Shown here: one piece after another, positions 1-9,961 of the stretch | How positions within the stretch are numbered: position 1 is the first letter of the stretch | Layout of the letters: every line of letters begins with the position of its first letter | From: Thalassia testudinum | Taxonomy: Eukaryota > Streptophyta > Magnoliopsida > Alismatales > Hydrocharitaceae | Direction of reading: 5' to 3' | Assembly (NCBI GenBank): GCA_037157565.1 | Contig: JAZHRO010000036.1 | Span: 131,820,001-131,884,000 of the forward strand | DNA length: 64,000 nucleotides | Made by a program: the position numbers and the translations under genes | The notes under the pieces: generated by a model | What the model was told of the DNA's origin: nothing | Seen by the model: only the letters and a program-made list of their open reading frames with translations | Database searches by the model: none

Positions 1-1794
1 CAGTAGCTTCTGAGGCTTGCAACTTCAATTGAGGACCTAGGTGCATGTGCAAGACTCTTCCACGCAGCCTGGGACTTCAACCTGAGTGTGGCAGCACCTG
101 GGGCAGCCTCAAGCAAGCTCCAAGCTTGCTCGCCAATGGCGGACAGGGTCTGATACCTGAAAACAACATAACGGCCTTTCAGCCATGTCATAGCACTCAG
201 GGAGCATCGTCGGAGCACGGCGGATGCGCTGGGGGTGGTGGCGTGGTGTGACAGTGACTGTGAGTGCTTACCTAGGTCAAACTGTGTGCGTGTGAGTGGG
301 TGTGTTCGGGGGGTGACTTGGGTGGATGGCGAAGTGAATAAAGAGGGGGAAGTGATCAATGAGATGTGGTGATGGTTGTGGGCTTGTCGACGAGGGTTTT
401 GGTGGCCTGTGGAGGTGCGACGGCCTCGTTGAAGGGGGTGGCCAGAGATGGAGGAGATGGAGGTGTGAAGGGGCGTCAGTGGTCGGTTTGAAGTGGAGTA
501 AGTGCGGAAATAAAGTAGAAGGGACAGGGGACTTACCTAGGAGGTCAATGGACAAAGGGGGCAGCGAGGGCGTCGGGTCTAGTGTGGCCGTCGCTTGAGA
601 AAAGGTGTCTCCGATGAGGTGGGAACAACGAGGTTGAAGGGGAAAGGGGCGTCTGCTGGTATGGCGAGACGTGGACGAGAGTAGGGAGGATGAATCTGCC
701 GCAAGTTTGGCGATCGGATGACGAGAAAGAGCAGGGAAGGTCGCCGGACATTGAGGAGCCTTCGTCTATGAGAGGGAGAGATGAATTAAGGGGATTCACG
801 ACTGAATTCGAGCGTGAGGAGTTCAGGGGGATCTGGGCTTCTTTAAATAGGGATCTGAGTGGTGGTTAGGGCTTAGGAAGCAAGAGTCCCAAGCTTGGAA
901 GGTTTTCGGACTTGGGAGCTGTTAAGATACCCAAATCTCTCATGCGTTCGCATGAGAGATTGGGAGGGAATCAAAGCACATAGATAGGTTCATACTAGCG
1001 AGAATTTCTCAGAGAATCTCCCTTCCAATTTTGGAGGAGATTCTCTAAGCAATCAAGGAGAAATCTCCTTTCAAAGGTTGTCGAAGTAGGTTTCCTATGC
1101 GATAATGGTAGAGGGACCTAATTGTGAAGATTACAAAGAAGTTATGGGGTTGTTCACAAGGGTTTTTGAAAGTTAGGGGTATAAATGTAATCAGATAGGA
1201 TGTTTTTGCAAACTAGGTCAAGGCAAACTCATCTTGGGTCCAAATTTTGGTAAAAACCAAATTTAGACCTAAGGAATCCAATGGTGAAGTTGGATTTTGG
1301 TTTTGACCATGTTTGACTGGGTAATTTATGAAAAATCCAAATTAGGGTAAATATCTGTCTAAGACTCCATTTTAGGTCAAGATGGGTTCTGATGGCCAAA
1401 TTGAAGGTACTAAACCCCAGAGAATACTTTTATATGATTTTTAGTGGATTTAAGTGAATTTTATCCTGATCAGAACCTTGGTTAATTAAGTGGGTCTATT
1501 TTTAGGGTTTCAAAAGTCATTTAATTCTCAGAACACACACAAACCTTTTTCTGTCTAATCCAACCCACTTGTTATCTTGTTAAGACCATTTGACCTTTAT
1601 TCAGACCTTGAGAAAACTCGTGGTTGTACTGCATTCAAGATGTGCTGGTAAAATTACAGTTTTAACCCTAGTTTCTTATGTTTCTCTCAGAAAGGTTATG
1701 CAATGAATTGACTTTCAGTTGGTTATGTAGGAGCATTTATTGACTTTATTGGGTCAAAATGAGCTAATTAGGGCTCATGATGGTGTTCCCATCA
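1..1794 (-). repeat. Partial Athila/Tat-type LTR, minus strand
   Basis: Read on the minus strand, an LTR begins at 1794 with the palindromic start TGATGGGAACACCATCA and runs leftward past the window edge. Its first bases after the palindrome match the solo LTR at 18133 closely (a stretch with AGCTCATTTTGACC and AATAAAG). A TATA-like box lies at about 834-846 (minus-strand CCCTATTTAAAG), with a GC-richer transcribed part to its left. The long reading frames at 277-799 lie in this LTR and resemble no known protein. It sits inside another LTR of the same orientation (1795-2994); the five bases after its right end are CCAGC, but the matching left target copy is outside the window. Assignment to the Athila/Tat group rests on similarity to the other LTRs here. 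Confidence 0.7.
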
Positions 1795-2994
1795 CCAGCG
1801 TCGGAGACGAGGGTTGCTTCGTTGAGAAGAAGCGGCGACGACAAAGAGGAAGGTGACCCTTACTTTGGTTGGCAAGAGGTGGAGAGGAAGGAGAGGAAGG
1901 TCGAGGTCGAGCCAATTTGGCTGTTGGATGGCTTGAAGAGGTTGTCGAAGAAGGTTGCCTGAGTCGAGCCGGAGGACGGCCGGAGAAGGGAAGAACTTGA
2001 GTGTTTTGAGCTTAAACTCGACTAAGGAGTGCGATATGAAGAGAGGAGCTTATATATAGCTCCTGGGCAAGCTCTATTAGGTAGAATTCTCGTAAAGGAA
2101 TAGGATTACAGGGAGTTCTTGTTTTGAGAAAAGCTTGAGCTCGCCTAGCTTGTGGGATCAATTCCAATTCCTCTAATGTGGTTGGATGGATTCTTGATTG
2201 CCTAAACATCGTTCACTCCAATTTTGATGGGATTAGAAGCCGAGACTAGAGAAATCTTCTCTCTAGAAGGCCAATACCTTTGGGTTCACACCTGCCATGG
2301 TGGCAAGGACCCTTTTGTGAAGAAGATAACAAAGTTGGGGGGATATTTACAATTAATTCAAAAGTTAAGGGCTTAGATGTGAGGAACAAAGATCTTAGGG
2401 GCTAAAATGCAAACTAGGTCAAGATGGACTCTGATTGGGCCAAAATTTTGGTACAAACCTAATTTGGACCCAATGAATCTTGTGGTAAAGTTGGATTTGA
2501 GTTTTGACCAAGTTTGACTAGGTAATTTGTGTAGAAATCCAAATTAGGGCAAAACTCTATCTATGACTGTTTAAGGTCAAAATAAGTTCTAATGATCAAA
2601 TCAAGGATATCAAACCTCAAGGAATATTTTTATATGAATTTTACAAGGTTTAGATGGATTTTGTCCCGACCAAAACCTCTGTTATTTAAGCAGGTGTGAA
2701 ATTAGGATTTTGGGTGCTGAATTGATTCTCGTAATGCGTGAAACCTTGTTTCTATCTGTGTGGACCCTCCTATTAGACTTTAATGCTCATTAAAAATTAG
2801 ATTAACCCTTAGAAAACCTCGTGGTTACTCTACTTCCATGATATGATGTTAAAACTGCAAAACTAACCCTGATTTAATGTTGACTTCTTAGAATGGATAT
2901 GTAAGGAATTATGGCTCTCAGGCGACTATTTAGGAGCATTTGTCACTTGATTATGACTAATTAAAGCTAGTTATGTCTCATGATGATGTTATCA
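1795..2994 (-). repeat. Partial Athila/Tat-type LTR, minus strand, interrupted
   Basis: A second minus-strand LTR start lies at 2994 (minus-strand TGATAACATCATCATGAG). Its U3 region (about 2340-2994) parallels 1180-1794 in wording and order, so the two are diverged copies of one LTR family in direct orientation. A TATA box is seen at about 2047-2057 (minus-strand GCTATATATAAG), followed by pyrimidine-rich leader resembling 61386-61480 of the solo LTR at 60414. The copy stops at 1795 where the other LTR begins, so that LTR most likely inserted into this one. The reading frames at 1777-1962 and 2012-2209 are not convincing proteins. Confidence 0.65.
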
Positions 2995-4146
2995 ACAATA
3001 CTTCATCCTTAGCAAATTGTTAGCACATTAACACTCAAAATAAATATAGAGGCAATCATCCTTCAGTGTTGGGTGTCGGCGGGAGTGAATAAAGAGAAGG
3101 GTAAGCTCATTGACATCCTTGACCACCACTTCGATGTAGTTGCTTGCTACAGGGTGGAGAAAATGCTAAACATTCTTTAGGTCTACAGATAGATTAATGG
3201 GTTATATACATATATGGAATTTGACCCATGATAGGTGCAACTTTATGTAGCTTAAAATCCAATGGCACTGATTGGATTGGCTGTAACATTGCTTAACCTC
3301 TTGTTTATTCCCAAAGCAAGAAGGGACTACATCATTTACAATAGGAATTTACTGTAGAATTTGAACACAGGGTGCTAGCACCATATGAGCTCTAGGTTGT
3401 GTGTTTCATCTGTTGCATGTAGTGTAGAAATTGGTAGGTGATGGGATACGTAGCAGATTGAGATAATTGAGAGTATAAGGGAAACTGAGATATCATATTC
3501 ATATTTACATTTGGTGAAGCTTATTTCAGCATATTATGTATTGTTTGAAATTTTAATCTATTATGTGTTTGTCTTGCATAGGTAAAGAACTAGATGTTAG
3601 TCACAATTTTGTGGCAATTTGATAGAATTAAAATGGTATCGTAGTAGAAATCATATGTTTCTTGGTGTAATTTAGGAGTTTGAATACTAAAAATAAAACC
3701 TTGTAATTTGTTTGCCCTTCCTTTTCCAAGAAGGCATTGATTGATGGTTCTTTGCCACAGCAACTTTCTAATTCACAATGTAGAATTGATGGTTTTATGC
3801 TCATGCAAATCTTACTTCAAAAGAGATTATAAGGCTTGGGTGAGTACATATGTTCTATATCGTCTCCTTGAAGTTTTCATGAAAATGTCAAAGGAAAAAG
3901 TCTCTTTCTAACACTGTAAAACATTATTTACAAAATGCTTCTTTTTTTTTTGAGAAATCTAATCCTCCCATTATTGAATGATTTATATTTTGGAGGAGCA
4001 CATTAATATGATTTTATAACTTTGTTTCTATCCTTTTTTCTATTCCATATCCTTTAATTGTTGCTAGCCTAAGAAAGCAACCAAATTGTGTTGTCCAATT
4101 TTCCTTCTATTTTGGGGAAGGGCGACCCACATTGGAGATATATATA
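2995..4146. other. Left flank of the copia element, no gene recognised
   Basis: AT-rich DNA with no long reading frame, no LTR terminus and no recognisable repeat. It directly precedes the copia 5' LTR and is the best candidate in the window for pre-insertion DNA, though it could be an old unrecognised transposon. A T-run is present near 3943-3952. Confidence 0.4.
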
Positions 4147-4302
4147 TGTTATACCCCTTGGTTTATCTATACTTTATTTTTTATGTAAGGGTATTTTTAG
4201 CACCTTTTCTTTCTTTCTTGGAGTTGTAATTGTCCCACCTCTCTCTTGTTATAAAGAGAGGTAGGGTTTGAGAATAAAGTGATTTTGTTCATTTTCCTAA
4301 CT
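4147..4302 (+). repeat. Copia 5' LTR
   Basis: The 156-bp LTR starts TGTTATACCCCTTGG and ends CCTAACT directly before the primer site. It matches 63210-63340 along its length except for about 22 extra bases near 4200-4225. A TATA-like TATAAAGAG lies at 4251-4259. The TGTT start and AACT end give a nearly inverted terminal pair. Confidence 0.9.
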
Positions 4303-4313
4303 TGGTATCAGAG
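4303..4313 (+). other. Copia primer-binding site (initiator Met tRNA)
   Basis: TGGTATCAGAG is the complement of the 3' end of plant initiator methionine tRNA and is the usual primer site of Ty1/copia elements. It abuts the LTR without a spacer. Confidence 0.9.
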
Positions 4314-4346
4314 TAGTGGTCCTCGACCGGTGCCCTAGGTACCCCA

Positions 4347-4622
4347 CCCAAGTAGGCCTCCAACAAATTCACCAAATCCTTTTCTCCTCTTCCTTACTGC
4401 CGCCGGTGATCTCTCTTAGTCGACAGTAGCACTACCACCTCCTGCTAGCAGCAACTGCACTAACAGCAAAAACACCAACCCTACCCAAGTAGGCCTCCAA
4501 CAAATTCACCAAATCCTTTTCTTCTCCTCTTCCTTACTGCCGCCGGTGATCTCTCTTAGTCAACAGTAGCGCTACCATCTCCTGCTAGCAGCAACTGCAC
4601 TAACAGCAAAAGCACCAACCCT
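4347..4622 (+). repeat. Tandem duplication in the copia leader, 2 x about 138 bp
   Basis: The block starting CCCAAGTAGGCCTCC at 4347 repeats from 4484 and ends near 4622. The copies differ by a few substitutions and a 3-base insertion. It lies between the primer site and the first plausible ATG (5094). No reading frame runs through both copies. Confidence 0.85.
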
Positions 4623-5093
4623 CGTCTACAGTAGTGCGAGGAGGATGGGGTCCTCGCCGGTGACGCTAGTGGACTACCCGACCCCAGTAGTGCCTCTAGT
4701 GGACTACGTTGCATCACCTAGTCCCTTCAAGGGTTTGCAGCTGTTGTTGCAAGTCATTGACCTACTGCCAGTCCCATCTGAGACGATCTGAGTGTGGATC
4801 TACATCTACTCTAGGTGGTTTGATCTGGTCAACAGGTCTACATCACCTATGCTGTAGATCATCAGTTTCATCCTCCATCGGCAGTCTAATTAAATCTAGG
4901 CCTACATCAACCATAGTTGCAGGTCTTAGTTGGGCTTGATCTACATCGGCAGCCTGATCTGGGTGACCTTCCTTGTACTATGATTTGAATTTTTTTTTTA
5001 GACTTTTTTTTGTCATCGGATGGGCATGATCTACCCCTGATTTAGTGCTTTAGAGGTTTGTTTCTTGGTGAATCTGTGGTTTTACGATATTAG

Positions 5094-5750
5094 TATGGCT
5101 TCCTTTGATATTGGTTCAAGCACATCTACCACACAGAGGTCAACAGATGATCTAGTGACCATTGCCTGGAGTGAGTATGAGAGGCTACTCTGAGGTCTTA
5201 GCCATCATGATGGGCTCCAGGGAGCTACTGAGTTAGGTTATATTGCACACGACAGAAATCGGGGTAGTGCAGAGTGGCTTGTTGATTCAGGGGCTTCATA
5301 ACATCTCAGTGGAGATAGGATTATTTTACCCATCTCAGATCTATACTTGCAGGTAGGATAGTGCAAGTTGCAGATGGCAAGTACTCTAGGATAGCAGGTC
5401 AGGGAGAGGTACCGGTGACTCCTACTTTGAGCTTACCTAATGTTTCTTATGTGGTAGACTTTCCTATGAGCTTACTCTCAGTTAGTAAGATTACTAAGGA
5501 CCTTAATTGTCCTATTATCTTTGATGACGTAGGACGCATCATTTAAGAAAAACTGATAAGGAAGATGATTGGTAGTGGAAATGTATCATCTGATTCAGAC
5601 TCCACTTGCCTCTACATGTCGAGGAGAAGTATCGTTTGCCGCTGAGAGTGTATTTTAGTGGCATCTTCAACTTGGACATCTTCCCCTGGACAGTCTAAGA
5701 TGGGTCATTCCACATATCTCTCCTGCGACTCGGATATGTTGTGATGCGTG
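5094..5750 (+). pseudogene. Copia gag remnant, protease and GAG-pre-integrase (broken)
   Basis: An ATG at 5094 opens a short N-terminal frame that soon stops. Too little follows for a normal copia gag, so most of gag and its zinc knuckle appear deleted. At about 5277-5310 the frame reads LVDSGAS, then a stop, then HLSGD: the copia aspartic protease active-site motif. From 5361 to 5546 comes the conserved protease tail (LSLPNVSYV...LLSVSKIT). At about 5655-5750 a WHLQLGH motif and the CDAC cysteine pair mark the GAG-pre-integrase domain, cut at 5750. The second half of the zinc motif resumes at 57954. Confidence 0.8.
5746..5750. other. GCGTG, candidate target duplication at the main copia interruption
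   Basis: GCGTG ends the left copia half here and begins the right half at 57954-57958. Counting it once restores an uninterrupted reading of the zinc motif (CDAC followed by QMSKHH). Five bases is the usual gypsy target duplication, but the insert's right end (...CCTTATTA) lacks the CA expected of an LTR. It may be a true duplication with a decayed end, or a chance overlap. Confidence 0.6.
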
Positions 5751-6350
5751 TGATCAATGTGACAACTAACATAATAAGAACGCATCATTGTTAGGTTTGA
5801 ATCCCTGACAACAGCGCCAAAAGATGATGTTCGATCCAAATCTCATGTTAATTAATCATCGTTATGTTGTAGTATAGATGCAATCCAAACGGATGTCATG
5901 TCATTTACTTAATTACATAATTTTTACTGATTTATTCCAGGTCATTCATTAGGAGGCAATTATTGATATATATCACTCTCTATATTCCAAAAAAGCTCTT
6001 TTATTCCAAAAAATTTAAGTTTATTTACACATGAATCAAAACATAAATGAATGAATTAATCAAGTTAATTATATACAAAATGAATTAATTAATATTAATT
6101 ACAATACCTCAAACATATTTACAAGTGGAAAGGCATCACAAAATCACTCTAAACTACTCTATGTTAATTATGTACACTATGCTAAGTAATGCCTAACTAT
6201 AAGGAACCAAAAACACTAAGTATGCACTACACTAACATATGCAGCTACTTATATTAGCATTTAATATATGTACAATGACAGATATAAGTGTCACTAAAGC
6301 CTTAGAAAATATATATACATAATAAGGAAAACATATGTATTTTATACTAG
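5751..6350 (-). repeat. AT-rich fragment of an unclassified LTR element, minus strand
   Basis: About 50 bp inside the insert, positions 5802-5819 read on the minus strand as TGGCGCTGTTGTCAGGGA, a variant of the tRNA-Asp-type primer site used by Athila/Tat elements. If real, an LTR would lie to its right (from about 5820), running as AT-rich DNA through 6350 and resuming at 9962, and only about 50 bp of internal region would remain to its left. No partner LTR was recognised, so this is a truncated piece at best. No coding potential. Confidence 0.4.
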
Positions 6351-9300
6351 GGTTTTTTACGTGAATGCCGTTGAAATATTTTGAAATTATTTAAATGACA
6401 TTCAATTCACTATATTTACAGATATGACATTGAAAAAGTAGCGCTATTTTTGTATTTACCACTCCGTCAGCCATAACTGTTAAACTTAACGATTTTGGAC
6501 TGAAATGTAATAAAAAATTATTTTTTGGTCCTCAAACTTCATTTTTTAGTCCTTCAATTTGTTTTTGTCATCATTTTTTTTTAATTTTCACCCCCTCCCT
6601 CTCCTCTTGTAACGACCCGATTCCCGAATCCCTACGAGACACGAGAATCAGACCGACTCGACTAATCCGAAGACCCAGTCGTCCAATGAGAAAGTAACCA
6701 AAAGAGCAGTAAAATAAGCCACATTCACCATGTATATAACTAGCAGTAACAAAATACAGCAGTAAAGAAAGGAAATAATATAGTATACACCACCACAACA
6801 GAAGAGAAAAAAAAACATGTACATAACATGAAGCTTACAATAAAGAGAGTACAGGGAGTAACAGAAAACTACTCACTACAGCGGAAAGAAAAGTACAGAA
6901 AGTACTACAGGTAACACTACTGGGCTCTACTAAGCCCAGCGCCCTCTGCAGCCGCTGACTCTGGCTGCTCAACACCTAGTCTTGAAAAGGTAACAAGGGT
7001 GACATGTCAGTGAAACGCTGAGTAGAGTGGCAACTAAAAGCTAAAAGAAGCAATAGAGTGTATAGTAGCTGTTATATTTTTACTTTCTTTATTTATATTT
7101 TTCCATTTATTCACTGTTGATTTATTTCTCAGATCCTTCTCGTGATCTTGAATGTTCCTTGTAGGAACGATCTTGATTGCGGTCTTTTCTGAAAAGTAGA
7201 AGTAACACGTGGTGCTCTCCTGGCCGGGAGAGTCCCCCGTGGTGGTCCTACCCTCAGTTAACCACCCCAAGGTTGCTAACAGACGTAACGGTGACTACGG
7301 CACGCGCGATAAATGCACGGTAGCTACCCCACACTGGCATGCGGTCAGTCGTTTCGGTTAACGGGTGCGCCCAAAGCACAGCACGGAACCAGTATAGGGC
7401 AGAGCCCTCTCAGTAATAGGGGTCCAGCCCCTCCACAGTAACCAAACAGGGGTCTTGCCCCTCCACAGTCCGCGCACCCTCGCCTGACTACCCTGGTTTT
7501 CCCAGTGGGCCTAATAAGTCAGTGTAGGAGGGCTAGCAGAACCCCGGGGCCCGTGGGGTAGCTAGTACTCTCCCTACACTAGTAACTCTCCTCAGTACTG
7601 TGTACACGAGGGCCAAAAGTCGGTACAAAGTGGCCAGACCTAACCTCGGGTCCCTGGAGCGGCTAGCTCCGCTCTGCACTAAACAGGGGGACAGTTGCTC
7701 TCCTTGGTACTCCTACTCAAGGGCCAGCACACTTCCCCAATTCTATTCCATTTCCTTTCCAGGAGTTCTACTCCTAATTCCCCGTAGGGTTCATGCTTTT
7801 TAAACTCAGCCAATTTAGGTTTCACCGTTCCAGCTTTATGTTCATATAACCCATGTTCTCAACCGTATTTATTCATTCATGATGGGCAGCTGTTAACCAC
7901 TTTACAGGTAGTTATCATTTCCTTTCCACTTTTTCAAGACTGCAATGTATATATTCAACTAGTTTTCTAGTCCTAGGATTCATGCCATACCCTAGGATCT
8001 ATCATTCAATCTAGTTTTCCAGTCCTAGGATTCATGCAATACCCTAGGATCTATCATTCAATCTAATTCTTCTGCCCTAGGGTTCATGCAATGCCCTAGA
8101 CTCTATTAATTGTTTCATGATTGTACAAATTTTATTAAATAAATTAAAGGGCCACTCTACCCGCGAAATCGAGAGTAATGGGGGCGTGGTCGGCAATCTC
8201 GCACACCTCCGCAACCCCCAGAGCCGCAACGGAACGGGGTCCTAACACAAGGATCAAAGACAAGGAGCTACTCAAAACAGTATACAATTACTGAAACTTG
8301 AAACGCGGAAAACGGACTCCGAACGGACCCTAAACGGGTCAAAAATGACGAGTCTGTCCAAAATCAGACATCTGGAACTTCTTCCAGATGTCTTAAAAGG
8401 TTGATCAGGTCATACCTTGGTCTGTGCAGTCCTTCAGACGTCCAGAAGCCCGCTGGATCATCTGGTCCTAGTTCCCAGACGTCCGATTGTCACCCCGGAC
8501 GTCAGGAGGTCCTCTCCGTCGTCTGGTACTATGGCCAGACGTCTGATCGGCGTGGGATGGCAAGCCTTCGTGCCCTCCCGAACAACACCTGTGCACACAC
8601 GCAACCGCTCTCATCACGAAGAGGCACAGAAGAACGCGACGGATGGCTGCATGGCTGTACAAGAGTAGAAAGAAGAAGGTAGGAAATTATTGTACCTGTC
8701 AGACGTTTGGACCTTCCTCCAGACGACTTACGCGTCGTCTGGACGTAAGTCCAGACGTCCAATTTTGGGAAATTTTCCTAGAATCAAGACCCGATTCGTT
8801 CTCCGCCCACGACGCAAGGCCACGCCACGCCGCGTCCGCCTGCTGCCCGAGCTACAGTAGCTCCTCCGTGACACCCCACGCCAGCTGCTCCCCCACCGGT
8901 CGACTATAGCTGCCCCGGCAAGCTCGCACCTTCTCGGTCAAGCTTTCTTCTTCCTCTTGCAACACTCCTTCCCACACGCCCACTGCAGCCGCTGCTGTCG
9001 CACTAGCTCACTCGCTCGCTCGGTAGCAGGGAGAAGGAGAAGATGAAGGCGGATGGAGTGAGGGTGAGGGAGAGGGGAAGCATTTTATAAGGCAGCCACG
9101 GGAAGAGAGAGGAGGAAAACGGCACCTGCAAGGAGAGAAGGCGAAAGATGAAGGCGGTGGGTTCAGTCTGCTCGCGCAGGCGCGCAGATGCGAACCCGTA
9201 CACCGAAAAAATTTAATACCAGACGTCTGGGAAGGGTCCCAGACGTCTGGCCAGACATCTAGGCCTCTTCCCAGACGTCTTAAATTATGTATGATGCCCA

Positions 9301-9961
9301 CATTTGTAACACCTCCACTCGCCAGTTCACCTCCCTTCCTCCTCACCTCCAACCAACTCCTCCAACTCCACTCTCCAACCTCCAACCACCTCCTCCACCC
9401 CCTCTCTCACGTAGGGCTCGCGTCATTGGCCTCTAAACATCTAGGGGTTATTTTGCAATTTCTATGCATCCTTTATAGTGTCTCATAGTTTTGGAGAATT
9501 CTCTAAACTCTGAAGGGACTTTCCATAGTTTTTGCCCATTTTCCACCCCACGTAGGGACCCCACGTATTTTCTCTCTTCTCGTAAGGGGGTTGGGTGCAA
9601 GTTTCTACTCCCTTAGCTATGTTCGAGAAGAAAGGAGGTGGTGCTTAGAGAGGGGGTGGAGGAGGTGGTTGGAGGTAAGGAGGAAGGGAGGTGAACTGGC
9701 GAGGGGAGGGAATGAAAATTAAAAAAATAAAAATTGACCTCAAAAAAAAAATTTTTAGGACTAAAAAATAAAATTTGAGAAATACAAAATAATTTTTTAT
9801 TACATTTCAGTCCAAAATCGTTAAGTTTAACGATTATGGTTTACGAAATGGCAAAGACGAAAACGACGCTACTTTTTCAATGGCATATCTATAAATATAG
9901 TGAATTGAATGGCATTTAAGTAATTTCAAAAGATTTCAGCGACATTCATGTAAAAGATCCC
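6351..9961. mobile_element. Mutator-like (foldback) element with long terminal inverted repeats, interrupted by a solo LTR
   Basis: The left arm starts GGGTTTTTTACGTGAATG at 6351; its inverted partner ends at 9961 (minus-strand GGGATCTTTTACATGAATG). The arms stay alignable for more than 320 bp: left 6351-6607 plus 9317-9409, right about 9638-9961, with a loop of about 230 bp. Flanks TTATACTA (6343-6350) and TTATACCA (9962-9969) look like an 8-bp duplication with one mismatch. Long arms, a GGG start and an 8-9 bp duplication fit a non-autonomous Mutator-like element; no transposase is visible. Without the LTR insertion it is about 0.9 kb. Confidence 0.8.
6608..9311 (-). repeat. Solo chromovirus (CHR1-family) LTR
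   Basis: This 2.7-kb segment is the reverse complement of the CHR1 LTRs at 38475-41177 and 46210-48902 end to end, starting TGTAACGACCCG and ending ATTTGTAACA on the plus strand. It has no internal region, and is flanked by CCTCT (6603-6607) and CCTCC (9312-9316), a target duplication with one change, so it is a solo LTR left by recombination. It carries the same palindromic CCAGACGTCTGG array (about 8360-9280), the 52-bp repeats (about 7945-8105) and the GC hairpins (about 7400-7475). A TATA box reads TTATAAAA on the minus strand at about 9081-9088. The small frames within are not genes. Confidence 0.93.

Noticed and set aside
4303..4313. tRNA-like sequence as a tRNA gene (also 34847, 41181)
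   Set aside because: Only the 11-18 bases complementary to a tRNA 3' end are present, directly after an LTR; these are primer-binding sites.
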